64,000 nucleotides of DNA from Salipiger abyssi (GTDB taxonomy: Bacteria > Pseudomonadota > Alphaproteobacteria > Rhodobacterales > Rhodobacteraceae): assembly GCF_017311415.1 (NCBI RefSeq), contig NZ_JAEKIS010000009.1:146076-210075 (forward strand). Reading direction: 5' to 3'. A model generated the notes under the pieces. It saw only the letters and a program-made list of their open reading frames with translations, did not search any database and was not told where the DNA came from. Position 1 is the first letter of the stretch, and each line of letters begins with the position of its first letter. This document shows positions 17,967 to 27,276 of this stretch, one piece after another. A program made the position numbers and the translations under genes.

Positions 17967-18402
17967 GCCCGAAGAGTTCCCCGCCGCCTTCGCCCGCGCC
18001 TGGGCGACACGCGAGGGCGCCGAGATCGCCGCGCTTTTCACCGAGGACGCGGAGTTCGTGAATGTCACCGGGCTCTGGTGGACCGGACGCAAGCGCATCG
18101 CCGCCCCGCATGATTACGCGCTCAAGAGCTTCTTCGCCGAAACCGAACTGAGACCGGGCCGCATCGCGGTGCGACGGCTGGGTGCGGATGTCGCGGTGGT
18201 GCGCTGCCGCTTCACCTTGACCGGCCAGCGCCTGCCCGAGGGCGGCATCGCCGGGCCGCGCCAGACCATCCTGCTCTTCGTGCTGCAAGACCGCCCCGAG
18301 GGCTGGCGTGCGGTGGCGGCACAGAACACCGATGTGGTGCCCGGCATGGAAACCCATGTGAATGACGGCACGCTTCGTCCCGCCGACTACCGCCAAGACT
18401 AA
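17944..18402 (+). CDS. SnoaL-like / SgcJ family protein
   Basis: 152 residues with the NTF2-like cone fold pattern: FARAWATREGAEIAALFTEDAEFVNVTGLWWTGRKRI, then DVAVVRCRFTL and a C-terminal beta sheet. Proteins of this type bind small hydrophobic ligands or act as isomerases or hydrolases; the specific reaction is unknown. The start was placed at the second ATG of a tandem pair (17941/17944) because it gives better spacing to GAGG. It overlaps the SDR gene by 23 bases. Confidence 0.8.
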   Translation: MASRWPSEPEEFPAAFARAWATREGAEIAALFTEDAEFVNVTGLWWTGRKRIAAPHDYALKSFFAETELRPGRIAVRRLGADVAVVRCRFTLTGQRLPEGGIAGPRQTILLFVLQDRPEGWRAVAAQNTDVVPGMETHVNDGTLRPADYRQD

Positions 18403-18570
18403 GCCGCGGCCGCCAGATCTCGGCACATGCCGTTTTCGCCTGCGCAGACAGCAGCTTAGCCTCCCGCGCGACACGCATTTTTTTCACAAGAGCGCATTCC
18501 CGCCATCTCCTCTTTACGCCGCGCGTGAACGCGCTACCGTCGGCGCGAACCAGTTTCGGAGGATATACAC

Positions 18571-19272
18571 ATGAAGATCATCTGGCTCGGCCACGGCTCT
18601 TTCCGCATCGAAATCGAGGATCAGGTGCTGCTGATCGACCCCTGGCTCAGCGGCAACCCGTTGCTGCCCGACGAGCGTGCCGACGAGGCCACTGCCGGCG
18701 CGACGCAGATCCTTATCACCCATGGCCATTTCGACCACACCCAGGATATCGTCGCGGTCTCGCAAAAGACCGGCCTGCCGGTCTCGGGGATCTTCGAACT
18801 GGTCGGCCTGCTGGAAGCCCAGGGCGCGACCGCCGGCCACGCTTTCAACAAGGGCGGCACGGTGCAGTTCGGCAATGTCTCGGTGAGCATGGTGCCCGCC
18901 TCGCATTCCTCCTCGATGCAGATCGACGACAAGCCGGTCTATACCGGCATGGAAACCGGCTTCATCATCAAGGGCGAGGGCCGCACGATCTATTTCTCGG
19001 GCGACACCACCATCATGTCCGACATGGCGTGGATCGGCGAGTATTACAAACCCGATATCGGCATGCTTAGCGCCGGCGGCTATTACACCATGGACATGGA
19101 CATGGCGGCCTGGGCCGCGTCGAAATATTTCGACTTCAAGACCGTGATCCCGATGCATTACCGCACCTTCCCGGCACTGGCGCAATCGGCGGAGAAACTG
19201 GCCGCCGGCCTGCCCGGCGTACGGGTGATCGAACCCGAGGTGCTGGAGCCGATCACCCCCGATCCGGTCTGA
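18571..19272 (+). CDS. UPF0173 metal-dependent hydrolase
   Basis: 233 residues of the metallo-beta-lactamase fold. Metal ligands are seen in THGHFDHTQD, SHSSSMQ, FSGDTT and MHYRTFP. The N-terminus IIWLGHGSFRIE is the UPF0173 family start. These are cytosolic zinc hydrolases of unknown substrate. CGGAGGA precedes the ATG. It is a single gene, not overlapping its neighbours. Confidence 0.93.
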   Translation: MKIIWLGHGSFRIEIEDQVLLIDPWLSGNPLLPDERADEATAGATQILITHGHFDHTQDIVAVSQKTGLPVSGIFELVGLLEAQGATAGHAFNKGGTVQFGNVSVSMVPASHSSSMQIDDKPVYTGMETGFIIKGEGRTIYFSGDTTIMSDMAWIGEYYKPDIGMLSAGGYYTMDMDMAAWAASKYFDFKTVIPMHYRTFPALAQSAEKLAAGLPGVRVIEPEVLEPITPDPV

Positions 19273-19334
19273 TCCGCGCTTTCGGACGCGCCCCCCACCG
19301 CCTATAGTGCCCCGAAAACAAGCGGGGCACGGGC

Positions 19335-20336
19335 ATGGCGGGGCAGACAGAGACGCAGCCGTTCAATGTGATGATCGTCGGCCAGGGCGGGCGGCTGCAA
19401 TACGAGGCCATCCTCTTTGCCCTCTCCCTGGCCGCCACGACACGCAGCGACGGCATTCGGCTCTATGTGGCCGAACCGCAGCCCGGCCCGCTCTGGCCCG
19501 ACGATCCGCGCATCACCGATCCCGAGGCGCGCGCCCTGCTCGACGCGCATGGCGCGCGTCTTCTGCCCTTCGAGAGCCGGCATTTCGGTGCCCGATATCC
19601 CTATGGCAACAAGATCGAAGCGCTGCTCGCCCTGCCCGAGGGCGAGCCCTTCGTGTTCTTCGATACCGACACGCTGGTGCTCGACGATCTGGGGAAGGTG
19701 CCCTTCGATTTCTCCCGCCCCACCGCCTCAATGAAGCGCGAGGGTACCTGGCCGCAGATCGAGCTTTACGGGCCGGGCTACAGCGAGACCTGGAAGGCGC
19801 TCTACGACCGCTTCGGGCTCGATTTCGAAAGCTCTCTGGATACGCGCTGGCCCGACGAATACTGGCAGCGCTATCTCTATTTCAACGCCGGGTTCTTTTT
19901 CTACGAATGCCCGCGCCGCTTCGGGCAGCGCTTTCTCGACTACGCGCTGTCGATCCGCGACGACCCGCCGCCCGAGCTGATCTGCCAGAGCCTCGATCCC
20001 TGGCTCGACCAGATCGCCCTGCCGCTGGTAATCCACAGTTTCGGCGGCGGGCGCGGCACCCTGCCCGAGGGGCTGCTCGACGGGTCGGTGACCTGCCATT
20101 ACCGCACCCTGCCGCTGCTCTACGCCCGCGAGCCCGACGCGGTGGTGACTTTTCTCGAAGAGATCGCGGCGCCCAACAAGATCAAGAAAGTGCTCAAGCA
20201 ATACGAGCCGATCAAGCGCATGGTCTATCAGGGGCGCGGCCAGAAGGCGCGGGCGCTCTTCGACCGCGACGACCTGCCCCGACGCGAACAGGCGATCCGC
20301 AACAAGCTCAAGCGCGAAGGCTTCTGGATGCGCTAG
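19335..20336 (+). CDS. Conserved protein, glycosyltransferase-like
   Basis: 333 residues. The N-terminal part (NVMIVGQGGRLQYEAILFALSLA) and the acidic FFDTDTLVLDD, a DxD-type motif with hydrophobic lead-in, resemble GT-A nucleotide-sugar enzymes. YFNAGFFFYECPRRFGQ echoes the acceptor region of GT8-like proteins. There is no signal peptide and no membrane helix. I do not recognise a named family; the call is by motif only. It lies between the UPF0173 gene and the BNR gene on the same strand. Confidence 0.55.
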   Translation: MAGQTETQPFNVMIVGQGGRLQYEAILFALSLAATTRSDGIRLYVAEPQPGPLWPDDPRITDPEARALLDAHGARLLPFESRHFGARYPYGNKIEALLALPEGEPFVFFDTDTLVLDDLGKVPFDFSRPTASMKREGTWPQIELYGPGYSETWKALYDRFGLDFESSLDTRWPDEYWQRYLYFNAGFFFYECPRRFGQRFLDYALSIRDDPPPELICQSLDPWLDQIALPLVIHSFGGGRGTLPEGLLDGSVTCHYRTLPLLYAREPDAVVTFLEEIAAPNKIKKVLKQYEPIKRMVYQGRGQKARALFDRDDLPRREQAIRNKLKREGFWMR

Positions 20337-20419
20337 GCGCCGGTTCGCTCCGACACGAAAATGCGCTTTGGAACGCACTATCCGCATGAGACACTGCCGC
20401 GGGGACAAGGGAGGCGCAG

Positions 20420-21580
20420 ATGTCCGGTTTTACAACCCTTCTCGTGGGCACCACCAAGGGTGCCTTTCTTCTCTCCGGCACGAATCGTGCGGCGTGGACA
20501 GTTACAGGCCCGTTCTGCGGCGGCTGGCCGATCAATCACATGACGAGCGACCCCGAGACCGGGCGGCTCTGGGCGGCGGGCGGCAACGATTGGGTCGGCG
20601 CCGGCGTCTGGCGCAGCCAGAACGGCCGCGACTGGACGTTAGCCAAACTCTCGGACGGACAGATCGACGCGTGGGTGCGCAACGACCCGTCCATGGCCGA
20701 GATGTTCGGCATGGAGCCGCAGCCCCCCGCCCCCTTCACCGGCAAGGCCGATGCGCTCTGGTCGATACGGCACACGCCAAAAGCGATCTATGCCGGCGCG
20801 AAACCAGCCCGGCTCTTTCGCAGCAGCGATGGCGGCGAAAGCTGGGACGAGGTGAGCGGGTTGACCGATCACCCATCGTCCGACAGCTGGCAGCCCGGCG
20901 CGGTGGGGCTGACGCTGCACACCATCGTGACCGTGCCCGAGGCGCCGGAAAAGCTCTGGGTCGGGATCTCGGCGGCAGGCGTCTTTGCCAGCGAGGATGG
21001 CGGCGAGACATGGGAGCGGCGCAACCGCCGCTCGAATGCCCCCGCCACGCCCTGCAATCACCCGGCGGCGGGCGACGGGGTCGAGACCGGGCATTGCGTC
21101 CACAACATGCAGCGCGCGCCGGGCGGCGCGGGTGATCTGCTTTACCAGCAGAATCACCACGGCGTGTACCGCTCGCAGGACGGCGGGCGCAGCTGGGACG
21201 ACATCACCGAGGGGCTGCCCTCAACCTTCGGATTTCCCATCGCGGTGCATCCGCGCGACCCTCAGACGCTCTGGACCCTGCCACTGAATGGCGACATGGC
21301 GGGGCGCTTTCCCCCGGATGCGCAGGCCGCCGTCTGGCGCTCGCGCGATGGTGGCGAGAGTTGGCAGGACTGCCGCTCCGGGCTGCCGCAAGAGGGCTGC
21401 TATTTCACCGTGCTGCGGCAGGCCATGACCACCGACACCGGCAGCCCGGCGGGGGTCTATTTCGGCACCAATTCCGGCTCGATCTTTGCCAGCACAGACG
21501 AGGGCGACAACTGGGAGGAAATTGCCCGCCACCTGCCCACGGTGCTCTGCGTCGAAGTGATGGAGCGGGCACCGGGCTGA
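20420..21580 (+). CDS. BNR-repeat (sialidase-like) beta-propeller protein
   Basis: 386 residues. Asp-box repeats (S-x-D-x-G-x-x-W) are seen four times: SSDGGESW, SEDGGETW, SQDGGRSW and SRDGGESW, plus degenerate ones such as SQNGRDW, giving a six- or seven-bladed propeller. There is no signal peptide, so it is cytosolic and unlikely to be a secreted sialidase; catalytic Arg triads are not recognisable. GGGAGG precedes the ATG. Families of this type are annotated as exo-alpha-sialidase or photosystem-stability-factor-like without proof. Confidence 0.8.
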   Translation: MSGFTTLLVGTTKGAFLLSGTNRAAWTVTGPFCGGWPINHMTSDPETGRLWAAGGNDWVGAGVWRSQNGRDWTLAKLSDGQIDAWVRNDPSMAEMFGMEPQPPAPFTGKADALWSIRHTPKAIYAGAKPARLFRSSDGGESWDEVSGLTDHPSSDSWQPGAVGLTLHTIVTVPEAPEKLWVGISAAGVFASEDGGETWERRNRRSNAPATPCNHPAAGDGVETGHCVHNMQRAPGGAGDLLYQQNHHGVYRSQDGGRSWDDITEGLPSTFGFPIAVHPRDPQTLWTLPLNGDMAGRFPPDAQAAVWRSRDGGESWQDCRSGLPQEGCYFTVLRQAMTTDTGSPAGVYFGTNSGSIFASTDEGDNWEEIARHLPTVLCVEVMERAPG

Positions 21581-21654
21581 GCGCACACGCTCTGTTGTGA
21601 GCCACCGCGCAATCGCTTATCCCTGAAGGCAATCGCAGGAACAGGGAGGTTTCC

Positions 21655-22932
21655 ATGACACACGGCTTCGACACGCTGCAAATCCACGCCGGCGCCCGGC
21701 CCGATCCGGCCACCGGCGCCCGGCAGACGCCGATCTACCAGACCACGGCCTATGTGTTTCGCGACGCCGATCACGCCGCCGCGCTCTTCAACCTTCAGGA
21801 AGTGGGCTATATCTACTCCCGCCTGACCAACCCCACCGTCGCCGCGCTGCAAGAGCGCGTCGCGACGCTGGAGGGCGGCGCCGGTGCGATCTGCTGCTCT
21901 TCTGGCCACGCGGCGCAGATCCTCGCGCTCTTCCCGCTGATGGCTCCCGGGCGCAATATCGTCGCCTCCACACGGCTTTATGGCGGCACGATCACCCAGT
22001 TCAGCCAGACCATCAAACGCTTTGGCTGGTCCTGCACCTTTGTCGATTTCGACGATCTCGACGCGGTCGAGGCGGCGATTGACGACGACACCCGCGCGGT
22101 GTTCTGCGAGAGCATCGCCAACCCGGGCGGCTATGTCACCGATCTCGACGCCATCGCGGCGATCTCCGACAAGGCCGGCATTCCGCTCATCGTCGACAAC
22201 ACCTCGGCCACGCCTTACCTCTGCAAACCCATCGAGCACGGCGCCACGCTGGTGGTGCATTCTCTGACCAAATACATGACCGGCAACGGCACTGTCACCG
22301 GCGGCTGCGTGGTGGATTCTGGCAAGTTCGACTGGTCGGCCTCCGACAAGTTCCCCTCGCTCTCGGCGCCGGAGCCGGCCTATCACGGGCTGAAATTCCA
22401 CGAGACGTTCGGCTCGCTGGCCTTCACCTTCCACGGCATCGCCATCGGCCTGCGCGATCTCGGCATGACGATGAACCCGCAGGGCGCGCATTACACGCTG
22501 ATGGGCATCGAGACGCTGAGCCTGCGCATGCAGAAACATGTGGAGAACGCCACCCGCGTCGCCTCCTGGCTGGAAAACCACCCGGCGGTGGAGCAGGTCA
22601 CCTATGCCGGCCTGCCCTCCTCGCCCTATAACGACCGGGTGGCCAAGATCTGCCCCAACGGCGCGGGCGGGCTGTTCACCGTGGCGCTCAAGGGCGGCTA
22701 TGAGGCCTGCACGAAATTCGTCGGCGCTCTGGAGATCTTCAGCCATGTGGCCAATCTCGGCGATGCGCGCAGCCTGGTGATCCACTCCGCCTCGACCACC
22801 CACCGCCAGCTCTCCGAAGAGCAGCAGATCGCGGCGGGCGCGGCGCCCAACGTGGTGCGGATCTCCATCGGGATCGAAGACCCCGAAGATCTCATCGCGG
22901 ATCTGGATCAGGCGCTGACCAAGGCCGGCTGA
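21655..22932 (+). CDS. metY: O-acetylhomoserine sulfhydrylase / aminocarboxypropyltransferase
   Basis: PLP enzyme of the Cys/Met metabolism family making homocysteine (or methionine with methanethiol) from O-acetyl-homoserine. 425 residues, longer than cystathionine enzymes, as expected for MetY. It shows YSRLTNPTVAALQERVA, CCSSGHAAQ, the Asp-containing IVDNTSATPYLCKP and the PLP Lys206 in HSLTKYMTGNGT. GGGAGGT precedes the ATG and a strong terminator follows, so it is probably a single transcription unit. Confidence 0.95.
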   Translation: MTHGFDTLQIHAGARPDPATGARQTPIYQTTAYVFRDADHAAALFNLQEVGYIYSRLTNPTVAALQERVATLEGGAGAICCSSGHAAQILALFPLMAPGRNIVASTRLYGGTITQFSQTIKRFGWSCTFVDFDDLDAVEAAIDDDTRAVFCESIANPGGYVTDLDAIAAISDKAGIPLIVDNTSATPYLCKPIEHGATLVVHSLTKYMTGNGTVTGGCVVDSGKFDWSASDKFPSLSAPEPAYHGLKFHETFGSLAFTFHGIAIGLRDLGMTMNPQGAHYTLMGIETLSLRMQKHVENATRVASWLENHPAVEQVTYAGLPSSPYNDRVAKICPNGAGGLFTVALKGGYEACTKFVGALEIFSHVANLGDARSLVIHSASTTHRQLSEEQQIAAGAAPNVVRISIGIEDPEDLIADLDQALTKAG

Positions 22933-22948
22933 GCCTTTGTCGGGAACC

Positions 22949-22982
22949 GGGCAGCCGCCGCATCAGGCGGCTGCCCTTTTTG
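22949..22982 (+). terminator. Rho-independent terminator of metY
   Basis: GGGCAGCCGCC (22949-22959) pairs with GGCGGCTGCCC (22966-22976), a perfect 11-bp stem with a six-base loop followed by TTTTTT. It ends metY transcription and also lies just past the end of the convergent MOSC gene. Confidence 0.9.
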
Positions 22983-22996
22983 CATGCACGAGCGGC

Positions 22997-23542
22997 TCAG
23001 ACCCGCTCCAGCGGCAGATGCGGCGCCTCGGGCAGATGCACGGCGATCGCGTCGCCCGGGCGCACAAGCCCGCCGCGCGTCACCACCGCCATGATCCCCG
23101 CCCGGCGGATCAGCCTGCCATCCACCCCGCGCGTCAGCACCTCCGAAAGCAGCCCGGGGCGAAAGCCCGAGATCTGCGCGCAGGGGTTGCGCAGACCGGT
23201 CACCTCGATTGCCGCCTCGCCGATCTCCAGCACCGTGCCGCGCGGCAGGCCCACAAGGTCTAGCCCGCGCGTCGCAATATTCTCGCCCAGATCGCCGGGT
23301 TGCAGATCGTAACCCTTTGCCGCCAGCTCTTCGAAGAGCTCGACCCCCAGCAGATGCACCTGGCGCAGATTTGGCTGGCTCGGATCCTGCGCCACGCGCG
23401 AGCGATGCTGCACCGTCACACCGCGATGGGCATCGCCCTCCACCCCCTCGCCCGCGATCAGCCGGATCGCGTCGCAGACGGGCTTGCTGAAGCGATGCGC
23501 CGCATCCTTGGCGACGGCGACGACCTCCGCCACCGGCCTCAC
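22997..23542 (-). CDS. MOSC domain protein
   Basis: 181 residues. The MOSC (molybdenum cofactor sulfurase C-terminal) domain is marked by GEGVEGDAHRG, LGENIATRGLDL and the conserved Cys in GLRNPCAQISGF. Such proteins handle sulfur or molybdenum-cofactor ligands. A GTG start at 23542 overlaps the stop of the SIMPL gene (GTGA), so they are coupled although functionally unrelated at first sight. Confidence 0.9.
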   Translation of the reverse strand: MRPVAEVVAVAKDAAHRFSKPVCDAIRLIAGEGVEGDAHRGVTVQHRSRVAQDPSQPNLRQVHLLGVELFEELAAKGYDLQPGDLGENIATRGLDLVGLPRGTVLEIGEAAIEVTGLRNPCAQISGFRPGLLSEVLTRGVDGRLIRRAGIMAVVTRGGLVRPGDAIAVHLPEAPHLPLERV

Positions 23543-24225
23543 TCGCCCAGAGCGAAGACCACGCTCACCCGCGCGTTCAGCACCGACTCGCCCGCCGCCA
23601 CCGGCGCGGCAGAGACCCGCGCCATCTCCATCATCGGCGCCGGCGCATAGCCGCCGCCCGCCTCCGAGATCGACAGCACCGGCCCGAGCGTCACCCCTGC
23701 GGCCTCGGCCAGCACCTGCGCGCGCGACATCGCATCCGCCACCGCGTCGCGGCGTGCCTCGTCCATCACCGGATCCGGCTCTTGCAGGCCAAAGGTCAGC
23801 CCCGACAGGCGGTTGGCGCCATCCTCGGTCACAGCGCCCAGCACCTCGCCGAGCTGGTCCAGATCGCGCACCCGCACGGTCAGCCGGTTGCTCGCCTCAT
23901 AGCCCTCGATCTCGCGTCCGCGCCCCTGGCCGTAATCGTTCCAGACCGGTTGCAGGCCGATATCCGAGGTCTGACGGTCGCGCGGCGCGATCCCAAGCGT
24001 ATCGAGCCGCGCGAGAATCGCCGCCGCGACCTGGTTGGCCTCCTCCATCGCGGCGCCGGGCTCTTCGTTCTGCGCGGTCACACCGAGCGTCACGGTGGCC
24101 ATGTCGGGGACGGCGGCGGCCTGGCCTTCGCCTGTGACGGTCATCCGGGGGCTGTCGTCCTGGGCCAGCGCCACGGCGGGCGGCATCATCAGAACGCAGA
24201 GCGCGGCAATGGCAAAGCGACGCAT
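23539..24225 (-). CDS. Periplasmic SIMPL-domain (DUF541) protein
   Basis: 228 residues. Signal peptide MRRFAIAALCVLMMPPAVALA with an Ala-x-Ala cleavage site, then the SIMPL fold: ITVTGEGQAAAVPDMATVTLGV-type N-terminus and the late ARRDAVADAMSRAQVLAEAAGV helix. Members such as E. coli YggE are linked to oxidative stress and outer-membrane protein handling, but the mechanism is unknown. AAAGGAGG precedes the ATG. Confidence 0.88.
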   Translation of the reverse strand: MRRFAIAALCVLMMPPAVALAQDDSPRMTVTGEGQAAAVPDMATVTLGVTAQNEEPGAAMEEANQVAAAILARLDTLGIAPRDRQTSDIGLQPVWNDYGQGRGREIEGYEASNRLTVRVRDLDQLGEVLGAVTEDGANRLSGLTFGLQEPDPVMDEARRDAVADAMSRAQVLAEAAGVTLGPVLSISEAGGGYAPAPMMEMARVSAAPVAAGESVLNARVSVVFALGE

Positions 24226-24392
24226 GGAATCCTCCTTTGATCATGCGGATCTATGCTCAACATCCTTCGCCGGCGCCCCGCCCGCAAGGGTTTGCGGCGA
24301 AAGCTTTCTTTCACTGAGCGGAGAGCTGCTGTAGAGTCGGTGACCACGCCTTGGGACTCCCCTAGGCCCACGAGCAGTGATAGAGACCGTGC

Positions 24393-27212
24393 ATGGCACC
24401 GAATTTCGCGCTTTCCCTCTCTTTCGAAGGCATCGCCCTGCTGCGCCGTGCCGGCAACGGCTGGTTCCCGCTTGGCGAGGTTGCGCTGGATCGCGACGAT
24501 CTCGACGCGGCCCTGCGCGCGCTGCGCGATGAGGCCGAGACCGCCGCTCCGGACGGGGCAAAGGTCATCCTCGTGCTGCCCAACGAGCAGATCCGCTATC
24601 TCGACCTGCCCGATCCCGGCGGCGATGACGCGGCGCGCGGTGCCGCCGTGCGCGCGGCCTTCGATGGGGCCACACCCTACGCGGTGGACGAGCTGGTGAT
24701 CGACTGGTCGCGGCGTGGCGACACGCTGCTGGCCGCCGCCGTCGCGCGCGAGACGCTGGAGGAGGCCGACGGGTTCATCCGCGCCCACGGGTTCGATCCG
24801 GTGAGCTTCACCGCGATGCCCGAGGCCGGCAGCTTCGAGGGTCCGGCGTTTTTCGGCGCCGCGCCGGGCTGGACCGGCACGCCGCCCGAGCGGCTGTCGC
24901 AACCGGTCCGGATCGTTGCCGCGCCCGAACCGGAGCCCGAGCCCACCCCTGAGCCCGAACCGGAGGCCCCCGCCGAAGAGACGGCGCCGGATATCCCCGC
25001 GGCTGCGCTGGCACCGCTGCCCGAGCCGGCGCCCGCAAAGGCCAAGGAGCCTCCCGCGCCGGCGGCGGAGCCCGAGATCGCCGGGAGCGAAACGACACCT
25101 CCGACGCCCCCCAAGGCAGAGGCGGAAAAGGCCGCGTCCGCCGAAATGCCGGCACCGACCGAAGAGGCCCCGAACGCAGACGCGAACGCCGCGACAGAGG
25201 CCCCCCGCCCTGCCAGTTTCGGACAGGGGATTTTCGGCCCCGGCGGCAATGCCCGCGCCGATACGATCCCCGCGCTGGAGAACGAGGCACCCAAACTGCG
25301 CGCCGCGCCGGCGCTCGGCAACACCCCGCCGCTGCCCGGCGCCGGCGATGCGGCCTCCGGCCCCGCGCCGAGCTTTACCAGCATCCGCGCCACTCGCGAT
25401 CTGCCGCCCGCCGCCCCCGCGCCCTCGGTGCAGCCGGCAGCCGAGCCCGGCCCGGGCGCGGCGAATGGCAAGGCCAAGCTCCGCGCCCGTGAGGCTGATG
25501 GCGCAGCCCCTGTGCCGCCCGCGCCCGTGCCGCCAACGGCAGTGCCAGCAAAGGAAAAGGACGGGCTCGGCAAGCGCGCGCGCGCCGCGCTGGCCGGCCC
25601 GGCACGCAACAAGGCCAAACCCGCCGAAGCGAAGCAGCCGCCCGCACCGAAGAAGCCCCCCCGGAAAGCCGCCAAAGCCGCGCCCGCGCCTGCTGCGCCC
25701 CCCGCCCCCGGTCCTGCCGCAAAGAGCACCCCGCCGGCGCCACGCCCGGACGCGGTGCAAACCGCCGCGCTGCGCCGCAGCCGCAACGACGATCCCGGCC
25801 CTGCCGCACCCGCGATAGCCGCCGCAGCAACCTTCGACCCGGAGGAAGAACGCCGCCGCATGACGGTGTTCGGCGCCCGCAACGGCGAGCAGATCGGCGG
25901 CAAGCCGCGCTATCTCGGGCTGATGCTGACCGCCGTGCTGCTGCTCTTCCTCGCCGGGGTGGCCGCCTGGGCGTCGGTCTTCCTCGACGAGGGGCTGTCG
26001 CGCTTCTTCGGCGGGGCGGATGTGACCGAAACCGCCGCCGTCGCGCCCGAGGAGCCAAAGCCCGACGCAGAGACCACCGCCCTGCCGGAACCGGAGACCG
26101 AAGCGGAGGACGATACCGCGCTGACGGCGCTGGAACCGGCCCCGACTGCGCCACCACCGCCCGCTCCAGCCCCGATACAGCCCGAGGGCGCGCAGGCGCC
26201 CACGCCGGAGGAGGCCGAGGCGCGCTATGCCGCCACCGGGATCTGGCAGCGTGCGCCCACCGCGCCGCTCGAACCCGCGCCGGATCAGGTCGAGGATCTC
26301 TATGTCGCCTCGGTCGACCCCAAGGTCGGCCAGTTCGACGCGGTGGCGCTGCCCGAGGCGCCCGCCGCCGGCGACGATCTGCCGCTCGATCCGCAGCGGC
26401 TGCCGCCCGGCCCGGATGTCCGCTTCGATCTCGACGATCAGGGGCTCGTCCGCGCCACGCCCGAGGGTGCGATCTCGCCCGATGGCGTTCGGGTCTTCGC
26501 CGGGCAACCGCCGCAGGTGCCGCCCGCACGCAGCGCCACCGAGACGCCTGGCGAGCCGGCGGCGGAGGCCGCGCCGCAGGAGGCCGCCGATCCGGCTGTC
26601 GAGCAGTTGCAGGAGCGCCGCCCACAGGCCCGCCCCGGCGATCTCGTCGAACAGGCGGAGCGCGCCAATCTCGGCGGCATCTCGATTGCCGAGCTCTCCC
26701 GCATACGCCCGGCCCTGCGTCCGCTCAGCGCGCAGGAAGAAGCAAGCGCGCAGGCGGACGCCCAGCAGGCCGAGGATACCGCCGATCAGGCCGAGGACAA
26801 CGCCGAGCCCGACACGCCCCCCGCCACCGAGCTCGCCATCGCGAATTCGCTGGCGCCGCAGCCCCGCCCCGGCGACATGGCCGGTATCGTCCGCCGCGCC
26901 GAGCGCGAGACGGTGCAGACCGCCTCCACCGCCCCGGTGCGCATGCAGCCCGGCCCGCGCGTGCCGCAGAACACCAATGTGGCCAAGGAAGCGACGGTGC
27001 GGAACCAGATCAACCTGCGCCAGATGAACCTGATCGGGGTGTTCGGCAAGGCGTCGAGCCGCCGCGCGCTGGTGCGGCTGTCGAACGGGCGGCTGCAAAA
27101 CGTCAAGGTGGGCGACCGGCTGGACGGCGGGCGCGTCGCCGCCATCGGGGAATCCGAGCTGCAACTCACCAAGAGCGGACGCAACATCGTGTTGCGGATG
27201 CCGAGCGGCTGA
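24393..27212 (+). CDS. Large Pro/Ala-rich single-pass membrane protein (pilus/secretion-like ends)
   Basis: 939 residues in three parts. Residues 1-165 resemble the N-terminus of PilM/GspL-like actin-fold proteins (ALSLSFEGIALLRR ... LDRDDLDAALRAL ... VILVLPNEQIRYLDLP). A long low-complexity stretch of Pro, Ala and Glu follows, with a single membrane helix at about 507-531 (YLGLMLTAVLLLFLAG). The last 80 residues (INLRQMNLIGVFGKASSRRALVRL ... VKVGDRLDGGRVAAIGESELQL) look like the beta domain of PilP/GspC. A cytoplasmic N-terminus and periplasmic C-terminus are expected. No other pilus or type II secretion gene is nearby. Function unproven. Confidence 0.65.
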   Translation: MAPNFALSLSFEGIALLRRAGNGWFPLGEVALDRDDLDAALRALRDEAETAAPDGAKVILVLPNEQIRYLDLPDPGGDDAARGAAVRAAFDGATPYAVDELVIDWSRRGDTLLAAAVARETLEEADGFIRAHGFDPVSFTAMPEAGSFEGPAFFGAAPGWTGTPPERLSQPVRIVAAPEPEPEPTPEPEPEAPAEETAPDIPAAALAPLPEPAPAKAKEPPAPAAEPEIAGSETTPPTPPKAEAEKAASAEMPAPTEEAPNADANAATEAPRPASFGQGIFGPGGNARADTIPALENEAPKLRAAPALGNTPPLPGAGDAASGPAPSFTSIRATRDLPPAAPAPSVQPAAEPGPGAANGKAKLRAREADGAAPVPPAPVPPTAVPAKEKDGLGKRARAALAGPARNKAKPAEAKQPPAPKKPPRKAAKAAPAPAAPPAPGPAAKSTPPAPRPDAVQTAALRRSRNDDPGPAAPAIAAAATFDPEEERRRMTVFGARNGEQIGGKPRYLGLMLTAVLLLFLAGVAAWASVFLDEGLSRFFGGADVTETAAVAPEEPKPDAETTALPEPETEAEDDTALTALEPAPTAPPPPAPAPIQPEGAQAPTPEEAEARYAATGIWQRAPTAPLEPAPDQVEDLYVASVDPKVGQFDAVALPEAPAAGDDLPLDPQRLPPGPDVRFDLDDQGLVRATPEGAISPDGVRVFAGQPPQVPPARSATETPGEPAAEAAPQEAADPAVEQLQERRPQARPGDLVEQAERANLGGISIAELSRIRPALRPLSAQEEASAQADAQQAEDTADQAEDNAEPDTPPATELAIANSLAPQPRPGDMAGIVRRAERETVQTASTAPVRMQPGPRVPQNTNVAKEATVRNQINLRQMNLIGVFGKASSRRALVRLSNGRLQNVKVGDRLDGGRVAAIGESELQLTKSGRNIVLRMPSG

Positions 27213-27224
27213 ACCAGGCGCGCC

Positions 27225-27270
27225 GCAAATTCCTTCAAAGGAATTTGCAACTCTTTTCGAAAAGAGTTGC
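27225..27270. terminator. Tandem palindromes between convergent genes
   Basis: GCAAATTCCTT-CAA-AGGAATTTGC (27225-27248) overlaps a perfect 24-base palindrome GCAACTCTTTTCGAAAAGAGTTGC (27247-27270). T-runs within the arms allow termination in both directions. It fills the 64-base gap between the membrane protein gene and pcrA. Confidence 0.7.
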
Positions 27271-27276
27271 CGTCGC

